From Paenibacillus glycanilyticus (GTDB lineage: Bacteria > Bacillota > Bacilli > Paenibacillales > Paenibacillaceae), in the NCBI RefSeq assembly GCF_030161375.1, contig NZ_BSSQ01000011.1, forward strand, positions 191,041-255,040: a stretch of 64,000 nt of DNA, in the 5' to 3' direction. The notes under the pieces were generated by a model, which saw only the letters and a program-made list of their open reading frames with translations, did not search any database and was not told the DNA's origin. The number at the start of each line of letters is the position of its first letter. Position 1 is the stretch's first letter. The position numbers were made by a program, and so were the translations under genes. This document shows, in pieces, positions 7,518 through 16,672 of this stretch.

Positions 7518-9404
7518 GTGAATTTTCTAGGAAGGTTTCAGCAGCTTGGACGCGCGTTTATGCTGCCTATGATCGTACTACCGGCTGCGGCAATCTTTTT
7601 ATTCCTAAGCCAGCTGCCTTGGGATCTTCTTGGCATTCCGGATACGGCCGATTATTTGCAGGCGGCAGGCCATGCGATTTTTACCTTCCTGCCTTATATT
7701 TTTGCGCTTGGCGTATCGCTAGGTCTTACTGGCAATGCGCTAGCAGCCGGTATGGCTGCGCTTGCGGGCATGGTTATTTATGTCGGAGTAACCGGAACGG
7801 CCGATGCGCAGATTGAACCAACCGTGTTTGTAGGCTCGATAATAGGTATGATATCCGGTTTCAGTTACGAACGTTTTAAGAACTTGCGATTACCGGAATA
7901 CATACAGTTTTTCGGTGGGCCGCGATTTGTGCCTTTATTCGTCAGCGTTGTAACGGTCATCCTGTCGATGGCGATGATCGGCGTCGCCCCTTTAATCCAG
8001 CGAATGCTGGAGGGACTTGGTGATATCGTCGCTTCCGGCGGCGGCTTTGGCGTGTTTTTGTTCGGGTTTCTATACCGGATTCTTGTGGTCTTTGGCTTGC
8101 ATCACTTGCTCAGCCATGTGTTCTGGTTCCAGGTGGGTGGCTATGAGACCGCTGACGGAACGATGGTATATGGCGATTTGCCGCGGTTTTTCGCCGGAGA
8201 TCCGACAGCAGGGGCGTTTATGGCCGGCATGTACCCGATCGTGATGTTTGCTTTGCCGGCGATTGCGTTCGCCATTATTCACGAGGCTAGGGAAGATTTG
8301 AAGCCGAAAATCCGGAAAACGTTTCTATACGCTTCGCTTGCTTCGTTTCTGACAGGCGTTACGGAGCCGGTGGAGTTTGCCTTCTTGTTTGTTGCGCCTT
8401 ATTTGTTTGTCGTGCATGCGTTGCTCTCCGGCATCATTATGTGGATCACTTATGAGCTTGGGATTCGGCATGGCTTCTCTTTTTCCGGAGGAGTCATCGA
8501 TTACATTATTAATGAACATCTGGCGACCAGAGGCTGGCTGCTTATTCCGATTGGTATCGTGGTTGGCGTTGTTTATTACGTCTTGTTCCGCTGGGTCATT
8601 AACCGTTTCCGCATTCCGACTCCGGGACGCGAGGAAGGTTCGCAGCTGGATGAATGGGCCGGAGATATTCCTTACCGCGCTCCCCTAATCTTGCAAGCGA
8701 TTGGCGGCAAAGACAACATCGTTCAGATGGAATCCTGTATTACAAGGCTCAGGTTAAAAGTAGCCAACGAGAAGCTGCTGGACAACAACGCGTTAAGAAA
8801 TCTTGGCGCTGCTGGTGTTCTTAGACTTGGCGGCGGCAATGTTCAGGTCGTATTCGGCACTTATTCGGAGCTGATCAGAGCTGAAATGCTGAAAGCCATT
8901 GAGCGGGATCAGGAGCAAGTGCTCTTCAGCTCGCCGGTTCAAGGCCGGATGATTCCATTAGAGGATGTTCCGGATCCGATATTTGCAGGGAAGTTGGTCG
9001 GACAAGGCGTTGCGTTTATTCCGGACAAAGGGGAACTTGTGTCGCCGGTAAAAGGCACGGTTATCATTGTGTATCCAACGATGCATGCGGTAGGTTTGCG
9101 TACGCAGGAAGGTTTGGAAGTTCTGCTTCACGTCGGAATCGACACGTCCAAACTAACGGGGAAACAGTATTTCAAAGCGGTGGTACAGGAAGGGCAAGAA
9201 GTGATGCCAGGCGATATGCTAATTCGCTTTGATCTGCAGCGCGTGCGCAAGGAAAGCAAGTCTCTTGCCACGCCAATGGTCATTACGAATTCGGATCTTG
9301 TTCATTCTTGGAGGTTTGCACCATTCAAAGCAGTGAAGAAGGGGCAGTCTTCGGTATTGTCGGTTGTACTTAAAGAGAGAAATGGTGGAGGGGAAAGACC
9401 ATGA
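7518..9404 (+). CDS. PTS EIICBA transporter, glucose/N-acetylglucosamine family
   Basis: Membrane permease that imports and phosphorylates a hexose in one step. 628 aa in the order IIC-IIB-IIA. IIC spans about residues 10-365, with many membrane segments and the GVTEPVEF motif. IIB spans about 388-465, with phospho-acceptor Cys407 in ESCITRLRL. IIA spans about 485-620, with active-site His538 in LLHVGIDT and a second His in MHAVGL. Start is GTG at 7518, seven bases after AGGAGG (7505-7510). The exact sugar cannot be told from sequence; ptsG-like glucose uptake is most likely. It overlaps ptsI by 4 bp. The leader carries repeats and hairpins that could control expression. Confidence 0.9.
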   Translation: MNFLGRFQQLGRAFMLPMIVLPAAAIFLFLSQLPWDLLGIPDTADYLQAAGHAIFTFLPYIFALGVSLGLTGNALAAGMAALAGMVIYVGVTGTADAQIEPTVFVGSIIGMISGFSYERFKNLRLPEYIQFFGGPRFVPLFVSVVTVILSMAMIGVAPLIQRMLEGLGDIVASGGGFGVFLFGFLYRILVVFGLHHLLSHVFWFQVGGYETADGTMVYGDLPRFFAGDPTAGAFMAGMYPIVMFALPAIAFAIIHEAREDLKPKIRKTFLYASLASFLTGVTEPVEFAFLFVAPYLFVVHALLSGIIMWITYELGIRHGFSFSGGVIDYIINEHLATRGWLLIPIGIVVGVVYYVLFRWVINRFRIPTPGREEGSQLDEWAGDIPYRAPLILQAIGGKDNIVQMESCITRLRLKVANEKLLDNNALRNLGAAGVLRLGGGNVQVVFGTYSELIRAEMLKAIERDQEQVLFSSPVQGRMIPLEDVPDPIFAGKLVGQGVAFIPDKGELVSPVKGTVIIVYPTMHAVGLRTQEGLEVLLHVGIDTSKLTGKQYFKAVVQEGQEVMPGDMLIRFDLQRVRKESKSLATPMVITNSDLVHSWRFAPFKAVKKGQSSVLSVVLKERNGGGERP

Positions 9405-11149
9405 TACAAGGAATTGGAGCTTCGGCGGGCATTGCGATCGGGAAATCGTTTGTGCTCCCGAACTGGGAGTGGGAATTTCCTGAGCAACCTGTGGATGTAG
9501 CTGATTTTGCCCGTGAGTTTGAACGGGTCTATGAAGGGATTCGCACATCCAAACACGAGATTGAGCAAATCAAAGACGAACTGAGAGAAGTGGTCGGCGC
9601 GGACGAGACGCAAATTTTTGACGCTCATCTGGCGATTTTGGACGATCCGGTCTTCATGAATGAAATCCAGGGCATCATCCAGCGTCAGTATAAAGCGGCG
9701 GAGGTTGCTGTAAAAGAAGCCATTGACCATTTTGTAACGATGTTTGATTTGCTTGATGACGAGTACATGAAGGAACGCGCTCTTGATATTAAGGATGTCG
9801 GCAACCGACTGCTCAAACATTTGCTTGGGGCGCCGGAAATTACGCTGCCATCGGATACCCAGCCTTTTATTCTTATCGCAAGAGAACTTTCTCCTTCCCA
9901 GCTTGCCCATATTAATCCGAATAACGTGCTGGGCATTGTAACGTTGGCGGGCAGCTCAACATCCCATTCCGCTATTATGGCCCGGGCTTTGGGCGTGCCG
10001 CTTGTTGTTGGAGTGGAGAGCAAGCTGGAAGAGCCGATTCAGACAGGGCAAACGCTGATCATAGACGGTACGGAAGGCCTTTTGTTCCTTGATCCTAATG
10101 ATTCCTTGATCGATCACTACAGTGAACTTCAGAACCGCCAGGCGGAGGACAGACAAAGGCTGAACGTAATAGCCGACATTCAGTCGGTAACCCCGGACGG
10201 CAAGGTGCTTGGGCTTGCCGCGAATATAAGTTCTCTTAAGGAACTTGATGTGGCGTTGTCTAGCGGAGCCCATGGCGTGGGCTTGTTCCGGACGGAGTTT
10301 CTTTATATGGACCGGAACCGGTTTCCGAAGGAAGAAGAGCAATTCGAAGTGTATAAGAATGTTGCGGAAAAGCTGGCGGGAGAACCGCTTATAATCCGGA
10401 CGCTTGATATCGGCGGGGATAAGCAACTTGATTATTTCAATATTCCGGAAGAAGATAATCCATTTCTTGGTTATAGAGCGATCCGGATCTCGCTGGACCG
10501 TAAAGATTTGTTCAAGACCCAGCTTAGAGCTATTCTGCGTGCAAGCAGTTACGGACAAGTGAAGGTGATGTATCCGCTAATTTCATCGGTTGAGGAAGTT
10601 AGAGCCGCCAATCAAGTGCTGGAAGAAGCGAAGCAGGAGCTGGAGCAAGAAGGACATCCTTTTGATGCTCGAATCCATGTGGGCATTATGATTGAAGTTC
10701 CCGCGGCCGTTATGCTGGCGGACCTGCTTGCCCAGGAGGTTGATTTCTTCAGTATTGGAACCAATGATTTGGTTCAATTTACGCTGGCGGTTGACCGGAT
10801 GAACGAGGAGATCAGCTATTTGTATGAGCCGTTCCATCCGGCGGTGCTAAGAATGCTGAAACAGACGGTAGAGGCAGCCAAAAGAAACGGGATTAAAGTG
10901 GGGGTTTGCGGCGAGCTGGCAGGCGATTTGCGTGCCTTGCCGATCTGGCTGAGCCTGGATGTGGATGAGATCAGCATGTCTTCCCATTCCATTCTCCAAG
11001 TAAAAGAGCGGCTGCTCTGCACTTCGCAGAAAGACAGCCGCCTGTTGCTGCCGCAGCTGATGGAATGCCGCACGAGCGCGGACATTCATCAGAAGTTGAA
11101 GCAATTTATGGATTCGGTGGATGAACAAGGGGCAGCCTCCGCTAGTTAG
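9401..11149 (+). CDS. ptsI: PTS Enzyme I (phosphoenolpyruvate-protein phosphotransferase)
   Basis: First enzyme of the phosphotransferase system: takes phosphate from PEP on a histidine and passes it to HPr. 582 aa, about the normal length. Phospho-acceptor His189 lies in SSTSHSAIMARALGVP. The C-terminal PEP-binding barrel shows GLFRTEFLYMDR, IRTLDIGGDK, FSIGTNDLVQFTLAVDR and the catalytic Cys in GVCGELAGD. The ATG overlaps the stop of the EIICBA gene (ATGA), so the two are translationally coupled. No ptsH gene stands between or next to them, which is unusual, since ptsH-ptsI is the common pair; HPr must be encoded elsewhere. Confidence 0.95.
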   Translation: MIQGIGASAGIAIGKSFVLPNWEWEFPEQPVDVADFAREFERVYEGIRTSKHEIEQIKDELREVVGADETQIFDAHLAILDDPVFMNEIQGIIQRQYKAAEVAVKEAIDHFVTMFDLLDDEYMKERALDIKDVGNRLLKHLLGAPEITLPSDTQPFILIARELSPSQLAHINPNNVLGIVTLAGSSTSHSAIMARALGVPLVVGVESKLEEPIQTGQTLIIDGTEGLLFLDPNDSLIDHYSELQNRQAEDRQRLNVIADIQSVTPDGKVLGLAANISSLKELDVALSSGAHGVGLFRTEFLYMDRNRFPKEEEQFEVYKNVAEKLAGEPLIIRTLDIGGDKQLDYFNIPEEDNPFLGYRAIRISLDRKDLFKTQLRAILRASSYGQVKVMYPLISSVEEVRAANQVLEEAKQELEQEGHPFDARIHVGIMIEVPAAVMLADLLAQEVDFFSIGTNDLVQFTLAVDRMNEEISYLYEPFHPAVLRMLKQTVEAAKRNGIKVGVCGELAGDLRALPIWLSLDVDEISMSSHSILQVKERLLCTSQKDSRLLLPQLMECRTSADIHQKLKQFMDSVDEQGAASAS

Positions 11150-11164
11150 CGGAGGGCTCCTTTT
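11131..11164 (+). terminator. Terminator overlapping the ptsI stop codon
   Basis: CCTCCGCT (11136-11143) pairs with AGCGGAGG (11148-11155) around AGTT; a short T-run follows. The ptsI stop codon TAG lies within the hairpin. Confidence 0.7.
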
Positions 11165-11167
11165 CTA

Positions 11168-11695
11168 TTAGGCCTGCTGTTCCAATGCGTCAACGAAAGC
11201 CTTTGCATATGGAGGGAGATCCGGCGGCCTGCGGGCGGAGATTAGGTTGCCGTCTACAACAACGGCTTCATCGAACCATTCGGCGCCGGCGTTTTCCATA
11301 TCGTCCCGAATGCCAGGCGTGGAAGTAACTTTGCGACCGTTAAGAATCTTCGCTGAGATCAAAACCCAGCCGGCATGGCAGATTTGCCCAATCGGTTTGC
11401 CCGCGGCGTCAAGCTCCTGAACAAGCTGGAGAACCTTCGGATAACGGCGGAGCTTGTCCGGTGCCCAGCCTCCGGGAACGAGAATGCCTGCAATATCGGC
11501 ACTGTTTACTTCGTCAAAGGAAAGATCCGCAACGGCAGGAACGCCATATTTGCCGATATGCTTCTTGCCTTTCTCAGGGCCGGCATACAAGACCGTTGCT
11601 CCGGCTTCGCGAACGCGATAGACCGGATACCAGAGTTCAAGATCTTCGAACTCGTCATCAAGAAGACAGATAACCGTTTTATTATGTAAAGACAT
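11168..11695 (-). CDS. DJ-1/PfpI family protein (type 1 glutamine amidotransferase-like)
   Basis: 175 aa single-domain protein of the DJ-1/PfpI superfamily, to which Bacillus YraA and YfkM belong. The nucleophile elbow Cys is seen in GQICHAGWVLISA, and an upstream Glu in the first strands (LLDDEFEDLELWYPVYR) fits the catalytic acid. Members act as stress proteins, deglycase-like enzymes or proteases; which applies here is unknown. AGGAGG precedes the ATG. It is convergent with ptsI and divergent from the VanZ-like gene with only 56 bp between the start codons, so the two promoters must overlap or lie back to back. Confidence 0.88.
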   Translation of the reverse strand: MSLHNKTVICLLDDEFEDLELWYPVYRVREAGATVLYAGPEKGKKHIGKYGVPAVADLSFDEVNSADIAGILVPGGWAPDKLRRYPKVLQLVQELDAAGKPIGQICHAGWVLISAKILNGRKVTSTPGIRDDMENAGAEWFDEAVVVDGNLISARRPPDLPPYAKAFVDALEQQA

Positions 11696-11751
11696 TTTTG
11701 ATTTCCTCCTGTACTTTATTATTTCTTTTCCATTGTAGCGAAGGAGAACCT

Positions 11752-12168
11752 ATGAATCAAACAAGCAAACGACGTTTTCCCCGATTTGCGCCAGCCGTGA
11801 TCTGGATGATCGTCATATTCGGATTTTCTTCCCGGACGGGCGATCAAATGAACACCATGCTGCCGTTTTTCCAAAAGTTATTCCCGCATATGGCGAGTTT
11901 TGACTGGGGCCATTTCCTGGCCTACTTCATCCTGGCTGCTGCCATTGATTACGGAATAGGGAGAAAGGCAAACAAAATTTCTTATAAGTTGCTGATTATT
12001 ATCGCCTGCGGAGTTTACGGCATAACCGATGAGTACCATCAGTCCTTTGTTGGCGGCAGGATGACCGATATTATGGATATCCGAAATGACATGATAGGAG
12101 CGGCAATTTGGGTCATTCTGGCATCGATTCCAATGATCAAGAAACGTTGGCGGAAAGCTGCTCCATAG
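11752..12168 (+). CDS. VanZ-like membrane protein
   Basis: 138 aa with four predicted membrane segments (starting near residues 13, 50, 77 and 112). The VanZ family signature is clear near the end: TDEYHQSFVGGRMTDIMDI followed by RNDMIGAAI. VanZ itself lowers susceptibility to teicoplanin by an unknown route; most chromosomal homologues have no assigned role. The ATG at 11752 is chosen over an in-frame TTG at 11698 because AAGGAG (11741-11746) is five bases upstream. Confidence 0.85.
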   Translation: MNQTSKRRFPRFAPAVIWMIVIFGFSSRTGDQMNTMLPFFQKLFPHMASFDWGHFLAYFILAAAIDYGIGRKANKISYKLLIIIACGVYGITDEYHQSFVGGRMTDIMDIRNDMIGAAIWVILASIPMIKKRWRKAAP

Positions 12169-12288
12169 TAAAAATTACATAGTGCGGATAAGCAGGATTT
12201 TTTGCAGAAAAGGTCGAATCCATTACGCATCTCGAAATAAAAAGAAATAGAGGAACGGAAGAGAAGCGCGTAAAGGGAGTGGACCAAA

Positions 12289-12702
12289 GTGCAGAAAAGG
12301 TGTCATTGCGGTGACATCATGAAGATGAAACTGCGTACAGTGATCTATTCGGGGAAGGTCGAAATCGATAATGTCCCGATCTATTCATGCTCGGTATGCA
12401 GCCGCAGCGAAGTACTTCCCGATGTGAAGCCGGATCTGACCGGTCTCATCGCCAAGCTTGGACAGGAGCCGCCGAAGCAGACATTTCTATTTAATGAATG
12501 CAACGAATGGGCCGACCTGCTCGTAGAAGCTAGCGAAGACAAAAATCATCCGGATTCTTATCAACTCGAACGGCTGACAGAGGAGCGGATTAATAATCTG
12601 CTGGATTTGCATCTAATTGCGCAATCACTTCATGATGAAGAATGGATTGCTGATATTAACAAAAGGCTATCTCAACTTAGCAGGCGGTCTTTGCATACAT
12701 AA
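12289..12702 (+). CDS. Hypothetical protein with N-terminal zinc-ribbon-like cysteines
   Basis: Function not recognised. 137 aa. Four cysteines in the first 37 residues (C5-H-C7 and C34-S-V-C37) resemble the two knuckles of a small zinc ribbon of YgiT/MqsA type. The remainder is acidic and helical (LTEERINNLLDLHLIAQSL). Start is GTG at 12289 after AAAGGGAG. It lies upstream of ccpA in the same direction, but a good ccpA promoter sits between them, so co-transcription is not required. No toxin partner gene is adjacent, which argues against an MqsRA-type system. Confidence 0.7.
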   Translation: MQKRCHCGDIMKMKLRTVIYSGKVEIDNVPIYSCSVCSRSEVLPDVKPDLTGLIAKLGQEPPKQTFLFNECNEWADLLVEASEDKNHPDSYQLERLTEERINNLLDLHLIAQSLHDEEWIADINKRLSQLSRRSLHT

Positions 12703-12750
12703 GCCACGGCCTAATATCACTCTCCATTCTGCTGCAACTATGCGCTAACA

Positions 12751-12779
12751 TTGCGAAAAGTAATATTTTGTCGTATGAT
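12751..12779 (+). promoter_or_regulatory. Candidate sigma-A promoter of ccpA
   Basis: TTGCGA (12751-12756), 17 bp, TATGAT (12774-12779), about 55 bp before the ccpA start codon. Confidence 0.6.
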
Positions 12780-12833
12780 TACGTTAATATGCAGCGAACG
12801 TAAATAAAATTTGAGATATTGGAGAGAAGTACC

Positions 12834-13844
12834 GTGACGGTTACCATTTATGATGTAGCAAGAGAAGCAGGAGTATCGATGGCTACGGTTTCCCGGGTTG
12901 TAAACAACAATCCGAATGTGAAACCGGCAACGCGAAAAAAGGTGTACGAGGCTATTGAACGACTCGGGTATCGTCCAAATGCGGTAGCGCGAGGCTTGGC
13001 AAGCAAAAAAACAACTACGGTAGGCGTCGTTATTCCGGATATTTCGAATGCGAATTTCGCCGAAGTTGCACGCGGTATCGAAGACATTGCGAATATGTAT
13101 CACTATAATATTATCCTTTGTAACGCGGACAAGAAAAAAGACAAAGAAATCCGCGTTATTAACACGTTACTCGAGAAGCAGGTGGACGGGCTTCTCTTTA
13201 TGGGCGGCGCTGTGACGGAAGAACATATGCAAGCTTTCAAGACGGCTAACGTACCGATTGTTCTTTGTGCTACAACGGATGAGAACGGTCAAATTCCGTC
13301 TGTTGACATCAACCACGAAGAAGCGGCTTTTGACGCTGTGCGCAAGCTGGTTCAACAAGGACACACGCGCATTGCGATGATCAGCGGAACGTTGCAGGAT
13401 CCTGCGAACGGTTTTGCCCGTTTCCAAGGGTACAAGCGTGCGCTTGAAGAATCGGGTATTCCTTATGAGGAGACGCTTGTCCGTACAGGGAATTACCGTT
13501 ACGAATCGGGCGTAGAAGCGATGAAATATTTCATCGAGCTGTCCGAGCGTCCAACAGCCGTATTTGCGGCAACGGATGAGATGGCGATTGGCGCGATTCA
13601 TTGCATTCAGGACTCTGGCCTGAAAGTGCCGGATGATATCTCGGTTATCAGCGTTGACAATACCCGCATGGCTTCGATGGTTCGTCCTCAGCTGACGGCG
13701 GTTGCCCAGCCGATGTATGATATCGGTGCGGTATCTATGCGACTTCTAACGAAGTTGATGAAAAAAGAAGTAGTAGAACACGCCAAAGTGGTTCTGCCGC
13801 ATGAAATTGTCATTCGACAATCCGTTGGAGGTTTGCAAGCATAA
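12834..13844 (+). CDS. ccpA: Catabolite control protein A
   Basis: LacI/GalR-type master regulator of carbon catabolite control; with seryl-phosphorylated HPr or Crh it binds cre sites. 336 aa from GTG 12834, chosen because GGAGAG lies about eight bases before it and the product then starts [20 protein letters not shown], as in known CcpA. The helix-turn-helix and hinge ([37 protein letters not shown]) follow closely the Bacillus protein, as does [22 protein letters not shown], the region that contacts HPr/Crh. The end overlaps the mtnN start by one base. Confidence 0.95.
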   Translation: MTVTIYDVAREAGVSMATVSRVVNNNPNVKPATRKKVYEAIERLGYRPNAVARGLASKKTTTVGVVIPDISNANFAEVARGIEDIANMYHYNIILCNADKKKDKEIRVINTLLEKQVDGLLFMGGAVTEEHMQAFKTANVPIVLCATTDENGQIPSVDINHEEAAFDAVRKLVQQGHTRIAMISGTLQDPANGFARFQGYKRALEESGIPYEETLVRTGNYRYESGVEAMKYFIELSERPTAVFAATDEMAIGAIHCIQDSGLKVPDDISVISVDNTRMASMVRPQLTAVAQPMYDIGAVSMRLLTKLMKKEVVEHAKVVLPHEIVIRQSVGGLQA

Positions 13845-14542
13845 TGGCTTTTAACAAAATCGGAATTATTGGTGCAATGGTTGAAGAGATTGAACTGTTG
13901 CATCAGAACGTAAACGTAACAAACAGCGTAACCAAAGCAGGCATTACTTATCATGAAGGTCAACTTCATGGCAAGACGGTTGTCTTTTGTAAATCCGGCG
14001 TAGGCAAAGTCAACGCTGCTGTATGCACGCAGATTCTAATTGATCTTGGTGTTGATAGCGTCTTGTTCACCGGTGTTGCGGGAGCGCTTGATCCGCGTCT
14101 CAATATTGGCGATATCGTGGTTTCTTCCAGCTGCGTACAGCATGATATTGACGTTACGCCTCTAGGTTTTGCAAAAGGGGTTATTCCTTTCCACGAGCGT
14201 TCGGAGTTTGTGGCTGACGGAGAGCTTGTTAAGCTAGCTTCGGAAGCTAGCGAGCGTTTATTTGAAGGACGCAGCCTGATCGGCAAAGTATTGTCCGGTG
14301 ATCAGTTTATCGCTAGCCGCGACGCGGTTCGCGAGTTGTACGAAACGATGCAAGGCGCATGCGCGGAGATGGAAGGGGCATCGGTCGCCCATGTATGCGA
14401 TATGAACGAAATTCCGTTTGTTGTCATCCGCTCGATGTCGGACAAAGCAGACGGTTCGGCTCATGTTAACTACGCGGAGTTTACGGTAACTGCAGCGAAT
14501 AATTCGTATGCGATTATTGATGATATGGTTCAGCATATCTAA
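13844..14542 (+). CDS. mtnN: 5'-methylthioadenosine/S-adenosylhomocysteine nucleosidase
   Basis: Cleaves methylthioadenosine and S-adenosylhomocysteine to adenine and the thioribose or ribosyl-homocysteine, feeding methyl-cycle recycling and autoinducer-2 precursor formation. 232 aa. Family motifs are GIIGAMVEEIELL with the general acid Glu near residue 13, FTGVAGALDPRLNIGDIVVS, MEGASVAHVC with the ribose-binding Glu, and RSMSDKADGSAHVNY with the catalytic Asp. GGAGG lies before the ATG, which overlaps the last base of ccpA, so the two form an operon ending at the hairpin at 14551-14583. Confidence 0.95.
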   Translation: MAFNKIGIIGAMVEEIELLHQNVNVTNSVTKAGITYHEGQLHGKTVVFCKSGVGKVNAAVCTQILIDLGVDSVLFTGVAGALDPRLNIGDIVVSSSCVQHDIDVTPLGFAKGVIPFHERSEFVADGELVKLASEASERLFEGRSLIGKVLSGDQFIASRDAVRELYETMQGACAEMEGASVAHVCDMNEIPFVVIRSMSDKADGSAHVNYAEFTVTAANNSYAIIDDMVQHI

Positions 14543-14550
14543 ATAGAATG

Positions 14551-14583
14551 AACGTCCGTACCTGTGGGTACGGACGTTTTTTT
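14551..14583. terminator. Strong terminator between mtnN and acuC
   Basis: AACGTCCGTACC pairs perfectly with GGGTACGGACGTT around TGT, followed by seven Ts on the + strand. It lies between convergent genes and serves mainly mtnN. Confidence 0.9.
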
Positions 14584-14588
14584 GCTTC

Positions 14589-15764
14589 TTATAGATCTTG
14601 AATCGCGATGGCGGCTGTTTGCCGGTTCTTGAGCTCAATTTCCGCTCTGCGCGGGATGGGGAGGACTTGGCTCAAATCATCCAGCCAGCAAGACGGCAGT
14701 GGTTCAGGGCTTGCGGATGACCATTTCTCGAGCCAGGCTGTAGGCAACGGAACCTCTTCACGACGATTGAGTTGTTCAATGATAGGATGGTCCGTCATCG
14801 TCAGCCAGACAAGCGACCAGGCTCTAGGCACGACACGCCACCAATCATAACCGCCGCCTCCTAGAGCCATCCAACGTCCTTCTGTATGCTCATGAGCAAG
14901 ATCATGTATAATGCCTGGCATCTCATGATAAATTCGCATGCTGCAGTGTATATGAGACAAAGGGTCGTAAGCATGGGCATCGCAGCCATGCTGACTGACG
15001 ATGATGTCGGGCTTGAAAGCTGCTGCGATTTTTGCAATAGAACTGCGGAAGCACTCCAACCAGGAATCATCCTCCGTATAAGGTTCCATCGGTACGTTAA
15101 AGCAGGAGCCAAATCCGGCATCCGTTCCTTTTTCATGAACAAAGCCTGTACCCGGGAACAGAAATTTACCGGTTTCATGAATCGAATACGTACAGACGTC
15201 GGGGTCGTTGTAGAAGCTCCATTGTACGCCATCCCCATGATGGACATCCGTATCGATATACAGCACGCGAGCGCCATAAGTTTTGCGTATGTATTGGATA
15301 GCAACCGCTGCGTCGTTATAGACGCAAAACCCGGCTCCTCGGTCGGGAAAAGCATGGTGCAGCCCGCCAGCCATATGATAAGCATGTGTAGCGGCACCGC
15401 TCATCACAAGCTTGGCAGCATAGACAGATCCGGCCGTTATGGTCGCGGCTGCGTCATGCATGCCTGGAAAATATGGCGTGTCTTCGGTATCCAGTCCGTA
15501 TTTCCCAGCGGCAGAAGCCGTTTCCTGCGCAGGGTTGTCCAAGCTTAGCTGCTGAACGGCCTGTATGTAATCCGTCCTGTGGACGAGCGACAGTAGCGCC
15601 TCATCTGCCAGTTCGGAGGGAGATGTTGTCTGCTCCTCTTGCAATGCGCCTGCCGCATACAGCAGATCCATCGTTAAGGTCTGGCGGACCGGGCTGAATG
15701 GGTGCTGATCGCCAAATTGATAACGCGTACTGTCAGAATGATGAACAAATATAGCGTTAGTCAC
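14589..15764 (-). CDS. acuC: Histone-deacetylase-family protein AcuC
   Basis: NAD-independent zinc deacetylase of the arginase/HDAC fold; in B. subtilis AcuC deacetylates and reactivates acetyl-CoA synthetase. 391 aa. Zinc and catalytic motifs are present: the His pair in GGLHHAF, DTDVHHGDGVQ, SIHETG, the Asp in QHGCDAHAYDPL, and GGGGYDWWRVVPRAW. Start is GTG at 15764, seven bases after GGGAGG. It lies downstream of acuA in the same direction with 26 bp between them, opposite acsA. The acuB gene that sits between acuA and acuC in Bacillus is missing here. Confidence 0.94.
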   Translation of the reverse strand: MTNAIFVHHSDSTRYQFGDQHPFSPVRQTLTMDLLYAAGALQEEQTTSPSELADEALLSLVHRTDYIQAVQQLSLDNPAQETASAAGKYGLDTEDTPYFPGMHDAAATITAGSVYAAKLVMSGAATHAYHMAGGLHHAFPDRGAGFCVYNDAAVAIQYIRKTYGARVLYIDTDVHHGDGVQWSFYNDPDVCTYSIHETGKFLFPGTGFVHEKGTDAGFGSCFNVPMEPYTEDDSWLECFRSSIAKIAAAFKPDIIVSQHGCDAHAYDPLSHIHCSMRIYHEMPGIIHDLAHEHTEGRWMALGGGGYDWWRVVPRAWSLVWLTMTDHPIIEQLNRREEVPLPTAWLEKWSSASPEPLPSCWLDDLSQVLPIPRRAEIELKNRQTAAIAIQDL

Positions 15765-15790
15765 TTCTTAACCTCCCAAATAGAAACACA

Positions 15791-16426
15791 CTAATACATG
15801 AAGCGCTGCCGGAAACGGATCCGGTCGAACTGCTCCTCGGATTGTTGCGGGACTTCCTTGCCGATTCGTACCATCAGACAATTGGCGGGATGCGAGCAAA
15901 TCTCGGGATCATCCGTGGCGTACCAGACCATACCGACGGATTTCATAAGCTTCTCCATAATGCCCCGGTATTCCCATACGCTCAGCTTTGTCCCTTCCAG
16001 ATCCCAATGCCAATAATATTCGGTTGTAAATACGATCATATTTTCAAGCTGTTCATCAGCAAAAGACAATTGAATCATCTTTTTGCCAAGCCCGTAGGAT
16101 CGGTACTGATCTGCTACCTCGATGGCTCCAAGCTCGATTAAATCCGGCATCCCGGCTTCATACCAGCGTTCCAGTTCATCCGGATAATGAAAGGTGACGT
16201 ATCCGACGATCACTTCGTCAACACGGGCCACAATAATTCGCCCTTCTTCCAGACCGGCAATCTCAACCAGCGCTTCATGTTGGTCCTTCGGCCGCCGGAA
16301 GGCGTCCAGATCGGCATGCATCCTAAGCAGTTGCAGGTCTTCGGGCGGAATCGGACCTTCAATAATACAGCATTGTCCATCATTTAAATCGATCTGCTGC
16401 CGGTGATACATTTTGCGATGCTCCAA
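15791..16426 (-). CDS. acuA: Protein acetyltransferase AcuA
   Basis: GNAT-fold acetyltransferase that in Bacillus acetylates the catalytic lysine of acetyl-CoA synthetase and switches it off. About 211 aa. The start is TTG at 16426: AAAGGAG (16442-16436) lies nine bases before it, and the product then begins MEHRKMYH, matching the known AcuA N-terminus. An in-frame ATG at 16492 has no ribosome site. The acetyl-CoA loop region is DQYRSYGLGKKMIQLSF; other family stretches are FRRPKDQHEALVEIAGL, TTEYYWHWDLEG and SSHPANC-like SHPANCLMVRIGKEV. It is divergent from its target gene acsA. Confidence 0.93.
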   Translation of the reverse strand: MEHRKMYHRQQIDLNDGQCCIIEGPIPPEDLQLLRMHADLDAFRRPKDQHEALVEIAGLEEGRIIVARVDEVIVGYVTFHYPDELERWYEAGMPDLIELGAIEVADQYRSYGLGKKMIQLSFADEQLENMIVFTTEYYWHWDLEGTKLSVWEYRGIMEKLMKSVGMVWYATDDPEICSHPANCLMVRIGKEVPQQSEEQFDRIRFRQRFMY

Positions 16427-16617
16427 TAACGAGATCTCCTTTCCGAGGCTGCGTGCTCCCATACCTTTTATATTTATGGTTATATCAGACATCGAGAGAA
16501 ATGAAAAGCATAGTCGAACGGAAAGTCGTTATGCTATAATTGTTGTGGCGGTTGAGTAACTGTAAGAATCGTTTGCGAGATATCCGGCTTGTTTGCCTGC
16601 AAGTAACGGTTAGTATT

Positions 16618-16631
16618 TGTAAGCGTATTCT
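16618..16631 (+). promoter_or_regulatory. Possible cre (CcpA) site upstream of acsA
   Basis: TGTAAGCGTATTCT matches the cre consensus TGWAANCGNTNWCA at all but two defined positions. It lies 42 bp before the acsA start. Known biology (CcpA control of acsA in Bacillus) fits, but the match is imperfect. Confidence 0.35.
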
Positions 16632-16672
16632 TGACGGTTAATGTTTAACAGATTTGATGGGAGAGTGATAGA

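Noticed and set aside
9302-9910. Long minus-strand frames opposite ptsI, and similar ones opposite aroA, proS and priA
   Set aside because: They lie opposite well-supported genes, have no ribosome sites, and have unnatural composition.
12289-12702. An antitoxin of MqsA/YgiT type suggested by the N-terminal cysteines
   Set aside because: No toxin-sized partner gene is adjacent and no C-terminal helix-turn-helix is visible.
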